From Laceyella sediminis (lineage in GTDB: Bacteria; Bacillota; Bacilli; Thermoactinomycetales; Thermoactinomycetaceae): a stretch of DNA of 64,000 bases. Position numbers and translations under genes: made by a program. The stretch spans positions 219,639 to 283,638 of the forward strand of contig NZ_PVTZ01000004.1 of assembly GCF_003003125.1 (NCBI RefSeq), written 5' to 3'. Below, piece after piece: positions 40,901 through 48,431 of the stretch (positions are counted from its first letter, which is position 1; the number at the start of each line of letters is the position of its first letter). A model generated the notes under the pieces. That model was not told the origin of the DNA, made no database searches, and saw only the letters and a list, made by a program, of their open reading frames with translations.

Positions 40901-43900
40901 TTCTTCTGCCTCGGCCAACTGCTGGCGAGCCGGTTGCACCCAGGGTGCCAATGCTGCAATGGTGGGATAGCTAAATAGCATTTTGGTCTCCAGCCGCAAG
41001 TGATGACGGTTTAGCAACGCCGCCATCCGTATCGCTTTGATGGAGTCTCCACCTAATGCAAAAAAGTTGTCATGGATCCCGATTTGCTCCATTCCGAGCA
41101 CATCTTCCCAGATACGGGCAAGCAAATGCTCCATCTCAGTCGACGGCGCCACATACGCACGCTTGTCACTGATGTCCGGTTCGGGCAACGCCCGCTTGTC
41201 AACCTTGCCATTGGCGTTAACCGGCAACGCGTCCAGTCCGATGAAATAGGTCGGCACCATGTAATCCGGCAATGCACGGGACATATGCTCACGCAATCCC
41301 GCTTCTGTCCACTCGCCTTCCGCCGTGAAATACGCGCACAAGTAGGTTTGGCCCGTTTCGTCCGCTCTGGCCGTGACGATCCCTTCCCGTACTGCGGGAT
41401 GTGTCAGCAACCGGTCGGTCACCTCTCCCAACTCAATGCGGAACCCGCGCACTTTGACTTGCTCATCCATCCGCCCCAAGAATTCGAGGGTGCCATCAGG
41501 CAACCAGCGCACCCGGTCACCTGTCCTGTACATCCGCTCCCCGGGCGCATATGGGTTGGGCACGAACTTCTCCGCCGTCAACTCTGGGCGGCCCAGATAA
41601 CCCCGCGCCAAGCTCTCACCGCTGACGCACAATTCTCCCGGCACACCAACCGGCACCAATCGCCCATCTGCTCCAAGCACATACACCCGGTTGTTGGCGA
41701 TCGGCTTCCCTATCGGCAATACCTCCATTTCCGGCTTCACCTCTATGCTGGTGGTGACAACCGTGTTCTCTGTCGGACCATAGTTGTTTACTACCCGGTA
41801 TGGCTGGGGCCGCACTTGTTGCAATCGATCTCCACCCACCAACAACGTCTTTAAGCTTCTGTTCTCCAACCGCATAAACTGTTCCGCCAACTGTGTCGGT
41901 AAGAAACTGATCGTGATCCCCTGCTCCTCCATGTAACGGTTTAATCCCGCCACATCCAGTCGCAGTTCTTCCGGAATCACATGCAGGGTAGCCCCGGCCA
42001 GCAGGTATGGATACACTTCCCACACCGATGCATCAAAACCAAAGCCCGCGTATTTCGTTGCCCGATCCGCTTCTGTCACCCCGAATTCGCGGATGTGCCA
42101 CGTGGCCAAGTTGAGTACCGCGCGGTGTTCCACCATCACCCCTTTGGGTTGACCGGTCGAACCGGAAGTGTAGATCACATAAGCGAAATCATCGGGTCGC
42201 CCTTCCTCCGACAACGCACTTCGGTCTCCTGCCTCCCAATCGATTTGATCTAGCCACAATACCCGGTCGGCCCATTCCTCTGGCACATCCACGCCACGCT
42301 CGGCTAACAACAGCTTCGCTTGCGTGTCCGCCAGCATATAGCGAACCCGCTCTTCCGGGTACTCAGCATCGATCGGCAGATAAGCCGCTCCTGCCTTTAA
42401 CACCCCAAGCGTCCCGACCACCATCGCCAATGATGGGCGCACCATGATACCGATAATCTCTTCCCGCTTCGCCCCCCGGTTTCGAAGCAAGCGGGCCAGT
42501 CGATTGGCACGCGCATCCAATTCGCCGTAGGTCAGCGTCTCCTCCCGGTACACCACCGCCGTCCGTTCGGGGGTGCGCGCCGCTTGTTCCGCAATACACT
42601 CGTGCAGAGTCCGGTCTCGTGGATACTCCGCTTCCGTCGCGTTAAACGCGTTCAGCAATCGATCCACTTCCGTTTCATCCATCAATGTAAATGCTTGAAG
42701 TTCCTTTTCTGTCCCTGAAACTACCTGCTCCAACAACCGTACATAATAGCCAATCCACCGCTCGACCGTCGCCCGGTTAAACAAAGAGGTGTTGTATTCC
42801 ACGGCGAAATGAAGGGTTTCCTGTTCCTCCGCTTCCCATGTCATGTCAAACATGGACTGCTTCCATTTCCACTCCGTAAACGGCTTCACATCGATCCCCG
42901 GCAACGCGAATGGTTCTTTGTCGACATTTTGCAATACAAACACCGTGTCGAACAACGGATTGCGACTGCCGTCTTTTGCGCTGGGGAGTGTTGCTAGCTC
43001 TTCCAATGGGTATTCTCCATGCCCATACGCGGACAGGACGTTTTGTTTCACCTCTGCAAGGTATTGGTGGAAGGTACGCTCCGGTGTCGGTTGCGACCTG
43101 AGCGGCAACGTATTAACAAACATGCCGAAAATCTGCTCCGCTTCCGCCTGAATGCGGCCGGCAACGGGAAAGCCTACCGCCAGATCGGTTTGCCCCGACA
43201 ATTTGGCCAGCATCACCTTATATGCCGCAAGCAAAACCATAAACAGCGTGGCCCCTTCTCGTTCACTCACACGTTTCAGTTGATGAGTCAATTGCGCGTC
43301 CAAACGGAACCGAACCTTTTCTCCTACAAACTGTTGGAGCTTCGGACGCGGCCGATCAGTCGGCAGTTCCAGAACAGGCCATTCCTCATTAAACTGTTGC
43401 GCCCAGTAATCCCGTTGTTTTTGGCAAGCGGGGGTTCGCTTCCATTCCTCTTGCCACACCGCTACATCTTTGTAATGCAGAATGAGCGGAGGTAACGTTT
43501 CCCCACGGTACAGCTTGCTCAGCTCGCGGCGCAAAATCCGCTCTATAGAAAAGCCGTCGGAAACAATGTGATGAATGTCAATCACCAACACATGCCGCTC
43601 TTTGCCCAAATGGATCAGGCCCGCTCGCAATAGAGGTGCTTGCCGCAAATCAAAGGGGCGGATAAATTGCTCGATCCACGTTGCAGCCTCTGCTTCATCC
43701 TTTGCCTCACATTGTTCCCAAGGCACTGGCACCGCCGGCTCCACTTTTTGCATCACCTCATCCTCAACCAAGTGGAAGGAGGTGCGCAATGATTCATGCC
43801 TGTCCACCACAGCCTGCAAGCTTTGGCGCAGACGTTCTACATCCAACTGGCCCGACAGTTCCAGCACCACGGGGTTATGGTAGGTTATCCCGATATTGCC

Positions 43901-46504
43901 ACGTTGCTCCATCGCGTACAAACGGCGTTGCACCGAAGTCACTGGATAATACTCCCGCTCCGCCACGGGTTGGAGCGAAGCGGTGGTATCATGATCCGCT
44001 TCCCGCACCATTGCCGCCATTTCGCTTAGCGTAGAGCATTCAAAGAGGCGGGCGATATGAACAGCCATCCCAAATTCGGCACGGATGCGCGCTGCCAGCA
44101 TCATCAGGTGCAATGAATGCCCACCCAACGCAAAAAACTGATCATTTAATCCAACCCGATCTACTTGCAACACTTCTTGCCACAGCCCGGCCAGCTTCAC
44201 CTCGACCGGATCTGACGGCGCTACATACCGACTCTCCGGTGCTTTGTTCGCCACTGGCTCCGGCAACGCTTTCCGGTCCACCTTGCCATTGGGGGTAAGC
44301 GGCAACCGCTCCAAACGGACAATATGGGCGGGGATCATGTATTCAGGCAATTCCTGCACCAGATGCGCTCGCAATTCGCCGTCACCCACTGGCTCAGTCT
44401 CAACCACATATGCACACAGAACAGACTGGCCTGAGGAATCTGCGCGCGCCACCACAACACTGTCTTCAATGGCGGGGTGCCGCAACAGCACATTGGTGAT
44501 TTCCCCTGGTTCAATCCGGTATCCGCGGATTTTCACCTGGTCGTCGATCCGCCCTAAGAACTCCAAATTCCCATCGGGCAACCACCGAACCAAATCCCCC
44601 GTTTTATACATGCGTTCTCCCGGAGCAAACGGATGAGGGACGAATTTGCTCGAAGTAAGATCGTCGCGCCCCAAATAACCCCGGGCTAAACTGTCTCCAG
44701 CTAGGCAAAGTTCTCCCGGGACGCCAATGGGTTGCAACTGTCCTTCCTCACTCAGCACAAACGCTTGGTTATTGGCAATCGGCCTACCGATCAAAATCGG
44801 CCCCTCCGACTTCACTTCATAGCAAGTGGCGACAACAGTGTTTTCTGTCGGACCGTAGTTGTTAAACAGCCGGTACGGTTGCCGACGCACCTGCCGCAAC
44901 CGGTCTCCACCTGTCAAGAGCCTGGTCAAGGTGCGGTTCTCCAAACGCATAAACTGTTCCGCCACCGGTGTCGGCAGAAAACTGATGCTCACCTTCTCCG
45001 CTTCCATGTATCGGTTTAACGCCTCCACATCTAAACGGAGCTCTTCAGGGATGACAATCAGCGTCGCCCCTGCGATCAAATAGGGGAAAATCTCCCATAC
45101 CGAAGCGTCAAATCCAAATCCGGCGTATTTCGTGGCCCGATCCTGCTCCGTCACCGCAAACCGTCTCACATGCCAACTGGCCAAATTTACTAGTGCTCGG
45201 TGTTCAACCATGACTCCTTTCGGCTTGCCAGTCGACCCCGATGTATAAATCACATAAGCCAACTGATCAGGACGACCCGGTGCATCAATATCGAAGAGAC
45301 TCCCTTCTTCCCAAGCAATGCGATCCAAGAATAGTTTGCGCTCCTTCCAGCCAACAGGAAGGGGCAGGCCGGTCTGCGTAAGCAACAGGGAGGCGTCGCT
45401 GTCCTGCAACATGTAATCAATTCGCTCCAACGGATAGTGAGGGTCAATGGGCAAAAAGGCGGCCCCTGCTTTCAACACCCCAAAAATGCCAACGATCATC
45501 TCCAGTGAGGGCTTTGCCAAAACCCCCACGATCTCTTCCCGCTTCACGCCCCGGTCGTGCAAGGCACGAGCCAGTTGGCTCGCCCGCTCGTTCAATTGCC
45601 GGTAAGTCAATTTTTCCTCTTTGAATACCACCGCCACTTGATCTGGCGTGAGCTTCGCCTGCCGTTCAAACAAGGCATGGATGGTCTGGTCGTGGGAATA
45701 AGGCATCGACGTGTCATTAAAAGTGCGCAACAAAGCCTCTTTTTCAGCATCAGTCAACAAATCGATCGCATACAATGACTGCTCAGGATGATAGACAAAG
45801 GCTTGAATCACCCGCGCAAAATGATGGCCAATGCGCCCAATCCATTCGGAGTCAAAGCGTCTTCGGTCAAATGCAAAACGCAAAGTTAATGTGTGGCTAA
45901 TCCAAACCTGAGCATGCAATCTAAAAATAGAATCATTAGATATAAGTAAATGTTTATTGTATTCAGAAAATATATTTTGCTGATTATCCATATCATCCAA
46001 ATCAGACTCAATCACCCACAAAAGATGCTGCATAGTGTCCGGAGCGATCCCTGTCCACTCCTCCAATTCCGACAACAAGACGGCCTCAACCTCTGGATGC
46101 CCCATGTTCTTAGCGACCACATCGTAAACCGTCTCCCCTTTGGTGCATTGCACCCGGCGCAATTGGACAGCTAGCTCATCACCGCTTTCCTTTCCGCCCA
46201 AAGGAGAAACCGAAGCGAACACCACATCATCCGCACGATTGTATTTCTGCAACAAGACTCCCCACATCAAACTGATCAATGTGGGAACCGAGACATTCAT
46301 TTTATCTGCCAAAGCGCTGATTTCTTTCGTCAACAGGGAATCCAACTGCAAGAAACCCACACCATTAAGGTCGCCGGCCTCATGCCATGGACCTTCCGCG
46401 ATCCGTTCTGGTACGATCGGAATGCTATCATTATACCCACGCAAATATTCTTTGTAATATGTCCGATCTTTCCGCTCTGGTTGAACCAATTCATTATAGG
46501 ACAT
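31925..46504 (-). CDS. Nonribosomal peptide synthetase A: half-C-A-T, C-A-T-E, C-A-T, C-A-T-E
   Basis: A 4,859-residue synthetase. Residues 1-263 match only the C-terminal half of a condensation domain; the N-terminal half and its HHxxxDG are absent, although the ATG has a good GGAGGG site. Module 1: A (264-750) code DAWFLGNVV (Leu), carrier LGGHS (about 794). Module 2: C HHIVSDG (about 980), A (1285-1770) Leu, carrier LGGDS, epimerization domain HHLMVDG/EGHGRE/NYLGQF (1865-2310). Module 3: C HHLLIDG of the type following D residues, A (2775-3270) Leu, carrier near 3314. Module 4: C HHIAADG, A (3807-4289) code DSAAIAEVC (unassigned, perhaps aromatic), carrier LGGDS, epimerization domain HHLVVDG (about 4524). 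The last 27 residues (TPSDFSANDLTFEEVEEI...) resemble a TycA-type donor docking helix for synthetase B. Predicted order: Leu, D-Leu, Leu, D-X. Confidence 0.95.
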   Translation of the reverse strand: MSYNELVQPERKDRTYYKEYLRGYNDSIPIVPERIAEGPWHEAGDLNGVGFLQLDSLLTKEISALADKMNVSVPTLISLMWGVLLQKYNRADDVVFASVSPLGGKESGDELAVQLRRVQCTKGETVYDVVAKNMGHPEVEAVLLSELEEWTGIAPDTMQHLLWVIESDLDDMDNQQNIFSEYNKHLLISNDSIFRLHAQVWISHTLTLRFAFDRRRFDSEWIGRIGHHFARVIQAFVYHPEQSLYAIDLLTDAEKEALLRTFNDTSMPYSHDQTIHALFERQAKLTPDQVAVVFKEEKLTYRQLNERASQLARALHDRGVKREEIVGVLAKPSLEMIVGIFGVLKAGAAFLPIDPHYPLERIDYMLQDSDASLLLTQTGLPLPVGWKERKLFLDRIAWEEGSLFDIDAPGRPDQLAYVIYTSGSTGKPKGVMVEHRALVNLASWHVRRFAVTEQDRATKYAGFGFDASVWEIFPYLIAGATLIVIPEELRLDVEALNRYMEAEKVSISFLPTPVAEQFMRLENRTLTRLLTGGDRLRQVRRQPYRLFNNYGPTENTVVATCYEVKSEGPILIGRPIANNQAFVLSEEGQLQPIGVPGELCLAGDSLARGYLGRDDLTSSKFVPHPFAPGERMYKTGDLVRWLPDGNLEFLGRIDDQVKIRGYRIEPGEITNVLLRHPAIEDSVVVARADSSGQSVLCAYVVETEPVGDGELRAHLVQELPEYMIPAHIVRLERLPLTPNGKVDRKALPEPVANKAPESRYVAPSDPVEVKLAGLWQEVLQVDRVGLNDQFFALGGHSLHLMMLAARIRAEFGMAVHIARLFECSTLSEMAAMVREADHDTTASLQPVAEREYYPVTSVQRRLYAMEQRGNIGITYHNPVVLELSGQLDVERLRQSLQAVVDRHESLRTSFHLVEDEVMQKVEPAVPVPWEQCEAKDEAEAATWIEQFIRPFDLRQAPLLRAGLIHLGKERHVLVIDIHHIVSDGFSIERILRRELSKLYRGETLPPLILHYKDVAVWQEEWKRTPACQKQRDYWAQQFNEEWPVLELPTDRPRPKLQQFVGEKVRFRLDAQLTHQLKRVSEREGATLFMVLLAAYKVMLAKLSGQTDLAVGFPVAGRIQAEAEQIFGMFVNTLPLRSQPTPERTFHQYLAEVKQNVLSAYGHGEYPLEELATLPSAKDGSRNPLFDTVFVLQNVDKEPFALPGIDVKPFTEWKWKQSMFDMTWEAEEQETLHFAVEYNTSLFNRATVERWIGYYVRLLEQVVSGTEKELQAFTLMDETEVDRLLNAFNATEAEYPRDRTLHECIAEQAARTPERTAVVYREETLTYGELDARANRLARLLRNRGAKREEIIGIMVRPSLAMVVGTLGVLKAGAAYLPIDAEYPEERVRYMLADTQAKLLLAERGVDVPEEWADRVLWLDQIDWEAGDRSALSEEGRPDDFAYVIYTSGSTGQPKGVMVEHRAVLNLATWHIREFGVTEADRATKYAGFGFDASVWEVYPYLLAGATLHVIPEELRLDVAGLNRYMEEQGITISFLPTQLAEQFMRLENRSLKTLLVGGDRLQQVRPQPYRVVNNYGPTENTVVTTSIEVKPEMEVLPIGKPIANNRVYVLGADGRLVPVGVPGELCVSGESLARGYLGRPELTAEKFVPNPYAPGERMYRTGDRVRWLPDGTLEFLGRMDEQVKVRGFRIELGEVTDRLLTHPAVREGIVTARADETGQTYLCAYFTAEGEWTEAGLREHMSRALPDYMVPTYFIGLDALPVNANGKVDKRALPEPDISDKRAYVAPSTEMEHLLARIWEDVLGMEQIGIHDNFFALGGDSIKAIRMAALLNRHHLRLETKMLFSYPTIAALAPWVQPARQQLAEAEEIAGEVELTPIQQWFFSKRSPEPHHFNQAVMLRKEAGWRAASVERAFEALVKHHDALRMGYQLSETGVTQWVRGMDGQHFTLEETDLRGQGDEQVKARVEQVANRLQQSLSLEAGPLVRLGLFKTDQGDCLLIVIHHLMVDGVSWRILIEDFHACYEAAEQGKDIELPDKTHSFQLWAAKLKEVANSGVVLKECDYWKQQESVAIAPLPKDSEGSGHSTMGEQVDMTWSWNREETNRLLTKTHHAYNTDVNDLLLTALCRALKEWTGQERIALHLEGHGREQIIPDIDVSRTVGWFTTMYPVVFELRNDNWADAIPQVKETLRRIPNKGIGYGLLRYMAEAEHTQDLTFALEPEISFNYLGQFAEEGLGSSPLPTGTWFSPKTPDKHALSISGMVVDGKLHFIFSYNREWLFPETVERLAGRFDQYLRECAAHCEGRRTTVRTPSDFGANPLTWDDWNHVRTLIDEQKIEDVYALSPLQKGMLFHSLQDRLQYFEQFTLEISGKIDVARFEESLHALVQQHGMLRTVFVHEKLSEPVQVVLTSCSVPFSFVDLTSLPEEERSVRMTELKAEDRQRGFASLQQPLVRFTLIRMGDAQYRLIWSFHHLLIDGWCIKRLLEDWLAWHQARMRGETLPMIDPVPYRRYIEWLQERDHQEAQAFWESYLQGFEQKATLFGQTDPPKRLVAEEKAERIFTLSHEWTSRLGGLARQSQVTVNTVLQALWGVLLQKMNSVRDVVFGAVVSGRPADLPQVDEMVGLFINTVPVRVRGDKSTTFAELLAQLQQENLAAEPAHFSSLAEIQAHTSLGNQLFDHIVAFENYQLDMSALKEAYAGTGFVIERIEAFEQDNYAFSLVIYPGEQITLKFSYATEVFTQEQMEQLFASLQALIRQVVADPQRRLNELDIVSETEADRLLNVFNATEAEYPRDRTLHECIAEQAARTPERTAVVYREETLTYGELDARANRLARLLQDRGAKREEIIGIMVRPSLAMVVGTLGVLKAGAAYLPIDAEYPEERVRYMLADTQAKLLLAERGVNVPEEWADRVLWLDQIDWEAGDRSALSEEGRPDDLAYVIYTSGSTGQPKGVMVEHRAVLNLATWHIREFGVTEADRATKYAGFGFDASVWEVYPYLLAGATLHVIPEELRLDVAGLNRYMEEQGITISFLPTQLAEQFMRLENRSLKTLLVGGDRLQQVRPQPYRVVNNYGPTENTVVTTSIEVKPGMEVLPIGKPIANNRVYVLGADGRLVPVGVPGELCVSGESLARGYLGRPELTAEKFVPNPYAPGERMYRTGDRVRWLPDGTLEFLGRMDEQVKVRGFRIELGEVTDRLLTHPAVREGIVTARADEAGQTYLCAYFTTEGEWTEEGLREHMSRALPDYMVPTYFIGLDALPVNANGKVDKRALPEPNISGKRVYVAPSTDLERALVRIWEQVLQKERVGIDDRFFELGGHSLTAMSLSAQIHKELNMEMPLREIFARPTVREMAAYLSELDHKAHREINPAPPAAHYPVTSAQKRLYALQQIDGVGTGYHMPYFFRVRGQLDLERLEQAVTKLVQRHESLRTSFHLVEGELVQQVHPEAAVAIEYEQAAGQEEAKRIMRAFIRPFDLEQAPLFRVGVINVDAGESFLMWDLHHIAADGVSMERLFADFAKLYQGEDLPELRLQYRDVAVWQQSEAAQEAKRVHESYWLRELSGELPVLELPTDFPRPPVQRFEGSYLTFTIDETLSGKLKQLAEERGATPYMALMAAYAVLLAKYTGQEDVIVGAPVAGRSHADTHEIVGMFVNTLAIRSQPRLRESFSSLLAQIKEKVLQATQHQDYPLEELVEKLGGQRDMSRTPLFDTTLGMQNISPPVLQLPGATLTPDELEWNSAKFDLSWLFTDGTSLTGMVEYSTSLFTEATVRRMIGHYLHILEQIVDDPDITLDRIELTTKAERMQILNEFNATQAPYRDRALAHQLFEEQVERSPEQLAAVYQEEALTYSEVNRRANQLARVLRAQGVTRDQIVGLMMKRSHACVIAMLAIMKAGGAYLPIDPEYPESRIQYLLEDSQAKWLLVHRGTEIPSNYRGHVIVADEAHAEDDSNLTPVNEPTDLVYMIYTSGSTGKPKGVMIEHRSLCNLGLLSPLREIEPHSRVMQFASISFDSSVAEIFPALFTGATLYFEDRDILLGELTQYLKRNRITTAALPPSVLRTVPYELLPDLKTVISAGEACTMDLVRTWGQGRAFINEYGPTEGTVCATLARLTPDMDKVTIGRPIKNQQVYIVNREHQLLPVGVVGELCIGGAGLARGYWQRPDLTAEKFVPNPFVPGERMYKTGDLARWLPDGSIEYWGRIDDQVKIRGHRIELGEVTTRLLEHPAVHEAVVIARKDENGHSYLCAYFTEKGPWTVAELRQHLAHALPDYMIPSHFIQLDKIPLTPHGKVNKRALPEPTEPSETGVDHVPPATDIERLLATCWQKVLGIARIGTHDHFLELGGDSIKAIQVVAYLKQHGCKVRINDLFQYPTIAELATRVQWLETHAAEWGPVTGEVPLTPIQRWFFDKQFTEAHHWNQAMMLYRETGWDADAVKQVLQALVAHHDALRMVYHQEGESLKQINRGLEGNHFAFTVFDLSQELDLQGRIEREAGRLQRQHRLVEGPLMQVGLFKTKSGDHLLISIHHLVVDGVSWRILMEDFATAYQQVMQGKPIQLPPKTSSFQEWSHKLEEYANSPELLREKEYWRQIEAKSVSALPKDFPVDKPLTINGCKTVTVTLPEAETRQLLTEVHAAYHTEINDVLMAALALTISEWNQSKIVAVNMEGHGREEIAEDLDLTRTVGWFTSTFPVVIEVETEQLSDTIKQVKEQLRQIPNKGLGYGILRYLTDPAHKHDVPFNMEPELSFNYLGQFDQEMSTEAFVQSPMPKGDELSPLSETPHLLNIVGIVMEQQLSVHFHYHAGAHRHETITRLADRFLWWLREIITHCLNKEESEYTPSDFSANDLTFEEVEEITELLAELDLD
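36661..38185 (-). repeat. 1.5-kb direct repeat, copy in module 3 adenylation domain
   Basis: This stretch is almost identical in DNA to 41149-42673 at a constant offset of 4,488 bases. It encodes the end of the C-A linker and the entire A domain. The encoded proteins differ at only about ten residues. The offset is a multiple of three, so exchange between the copies would keep frame. Confidence 0.9.
41149..42673 (-). repeat. 1.5-kb direct repeat, copy in module 2 adenylation domain
   Basis: Partner of 36661-38185. Similarity drops sharply at both ends: upstream in the C domain near ETEVDRLLN and downstream just after VAPST, where the carrier domain starts. This marks the A domain as the unit that was copied or converted. 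Confidence 0.9.
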
Positions 46505-46563
46505 AATTACCCTCCGACATCAGTTTGATGGTAAATTTATATTATTTTCAAATTGCACCTACG

Positions 46564-46592
46564 AGTTTATCGGAATTTTCAATCCATGTCAA
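46564..46592 (-). promoter_or_regulatory. Candidate promoter of the NRPS operon
   Basis: On the minus strand a perfect -35 TTGACA (46587-46592) is 17 bases from TAAACT (46564-46569, four of six matches), placing a start about 50 bases before the synthetase A ATG. The AT-rich 46593-46853 shows no gene. Confidence 0.55.
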
Positions 46593-46853
46593 CGTTTGAT
46601 GGATTTATTCGCCGCAACAACAAATGTCCAGATTTAATTTTAAAAAACGAATAAATGCATTAACCAACAACAAAATAAACTAAGCATTCCGTAAAAGTAT
46701 TTATACTTATTGCAAATCGAATCATTTGCACCCCTCTTCTCTGAACCACCTCTTTTCTTTTAAAAAAAACATCCCCCACCCGGCCTGATTTTCTATATTT
46801 TTCCTATTTTATAATTCTATCTCATCCTTATCCCCCCTCCTAGTAAAATAAAA

Positions 46854-46893
46854 CAGCAAGAGATTGCCGCGATTTGCGAAGCGATCTCTTGCC
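46854..46893 (-). terminator. Terminator after the M29 aminopeptidase
   Basis: GCAAGAGAT (complement of 46884-46892) and ATCTCTTGC (complement of 46856-46864) pair, and TGTTTTATTTT follows on the minus strand. It lies about 75 bases past the aminopeptidase stop and separates that gene from the NRPS operon. Confidence 0.85.
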
Positions 46894-46968
46894 AATGTCT
46901 TCAAATCATGTTGTCGCCATGTGAAAAGAAGCGACCCTTGCAAAATCAGCAAAAGCCGCTCCGACCGT

Positions 46969-48195
46969 TCATACCCAGTTTCCATTGCGAAACAGCGGCA
47001 CCACCCGTCCCTCTACCGTTACGGCATCGATGTCAAGTTCTGCTGTGCCGACCATGAAGTCCACATGAATGACACTTTCATTCAACCCATTGCCCGCTCT
47101 TTCTTCCTTGGACATCGTTACACCATCCTCAATGCAAAACGGATAAGCCGCTCCGAGGGCAAAATGGCATGAGGCATTTTCGTCAAACAAGGTGTTTCGG
47201 AATACCACGCCCAACTTGGACAGAACCGAATCATGGGGCACCAAGGCGACCTCCCCCAAATGAGCGGCTCCAGCATCCATCTGAAGCAACGCCTGAAGCG
47301 AGGCATTCCCCGTCTCCGCTTCTGCCTGCACAACCCGCCCGTTTTCAAATGTCAGCGTGAAACCGTCGATTACCTGGCCATTGTACACCAACGGCTTACT
47401 GTTCCGTACCCGCCCGTTTACTCCGTTACGCACTGGCGCGGTGAACACTTCCTCCGTCGGGATGTTGGGAAGAAAGTAGACGCCTTGACTGTTCTTTAAC
47501 CCCCCGCCCAACCAGCGGTGGTTTTTAGGCAATTCTACTGTGAGCTCTGTTCCAGGCCCCCGGTATTGCAACCGCGTGAATTGTTGATCATTTAACCAAG
47601 CCGTGCGCTCTTCCAATCGGTTGGCGTACGCTTGCCAATAAGTCAATGGGTCGCCATGATCCAAACGCGTTGCCAATTTGATACTCTCCCACAGTTTGGC
47701 CAGGGCCGCTTCTTCCCCCAACTCCGGAAATACCACATTAGCCCATTCCGCTGTGGGCACCACTCCGATCGTCCAGCTTATTTCCCCACCTTGCGCCAGT
47801 TCTTGATATTTTTTCATCACTTTGCCCATCGCCTTCGTCACGGTGGCGATACGCGAGGTTTCAACATCTTTCAACAATTCTGGTTTGGGGGTCAAAATAG
47901 AAATGACCGCCGCCCCTCCCTCAATCATCCGGATGAAGTCCTCCACCTTGCCTTCAGGCACGAAAGCAAGCGTTTCCTCCGGCGCCATGCGCAACCGGAT
48001 ACGGTTGATCTCATCATCAGACCAGTCAACCAATACATGCGGCGCGCCGGATTCATAAGCCACCTCAACCAGTTTGCGCACCAGTGGCGCGGCATCGGTT
48101 GACGCCCGAATGACCAGGTTTTGACCCGGTTGCAAGTTGACACCAAGTTGGACCAACAACCTGGCGTAAGTGGTCAATTCTTTAGCTTTCAACAT
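46969..48195 (-). CDS. M29-family aminopeptidase (thermophilic aminopeptidase, AmpS/PepS type)
   Basis: A 408-residue cytosolic metallo-aminopeptidase. The N-terminal domain carries LVQLGVNLQPGQNLVIRAS (about 11-29). The metal-site region has the typical conserved C-terminal pattern: EVALVPHDS (about 318-326), NTLFDENASCHFALG (about 335-349) and HVDFMVGTAELDIDAV (about 376-391). It removes N-terminal residues from peptides using Co2+/Zn2+ in studied members. The ATG at 48195 follows GAGGTAGAGACAA. It lies upstream of the NRPS on the same strand but behind a terminator, so a role in the NRPS pathway is not indicated. Confidence 0.9.
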   Translation of the reverse strand: MLKAKELTTYARLLVQLGVNLQPGQNLVIRASTDAAPLVRKLVEVAYESGAPHVLVDWSDDEINRIRLRMAPEETLAFVPEGKVEDFIRMIEGGAAVISILTPKPELLKDVETSRIATVTKAMGKVMKKYQELAQGGEISWTIGVVPTAEWANVVFPELGEEAALAKLWESIKLATRLDHGDPLTYWQAYANRLEERTAWLNDQQFTRLQYRGPGTELTVELPKNHRWLGGGLKNSQGVYFLPNIPTEEVFTAPVRNGVNGRVRNSKPLVYNGQVIDGFTLTFENGRVVQAEAETGNASLQALLQMDAGAAHLGEVALVPHDSVLSKLGVVFRNTLFDENASCHFALGAAYPFCIEDGVTMSKEERAGNGLNESVIHVDFMVGTAELDIDAVTVEGRVVPLFRNGNWV

Positions 48196-48431
48196 TTGTC
48201 TCTACCTCATTCCGCCCCTATATTACGTATCGCAGGGAATAGTGAGCTCATTTGATGGTTTATTTTTAGTTTGTATTATAAAGCGTGACCATGAGGGCTC
48301 ACAAGCCAGTGCGCCATACACCTCCTCTTTGTCACCCGCGCGTTGGCGCCAGATGGTAGTGCTTGGCAAGGAGGGCGGAAATCGAACCCCGACTACAGAT
48401 CGCCTAATCCCATCCACCCATCAAACACGAC

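Noticed and set aside
41072..41854. Long plus-strand open frames opposite the NRPS A domains (also 36614-37366, 24122-24793, 32177-32851)
   Set aside because: They mirror conserved A/C/E domain codons, recur at the same place in each repeated module, lack ribosome sites and have His/Gln/Arg-rich shadow composition.
48350..48420. tRNA-like stretch (TTCGATT within GGGG/TCC on the minus strand, and a CCA-like end)
   Set aside because: The T-stem does not pair at its outer positions, and no anticodon stem or acceptor partner could be found. At most a relic.
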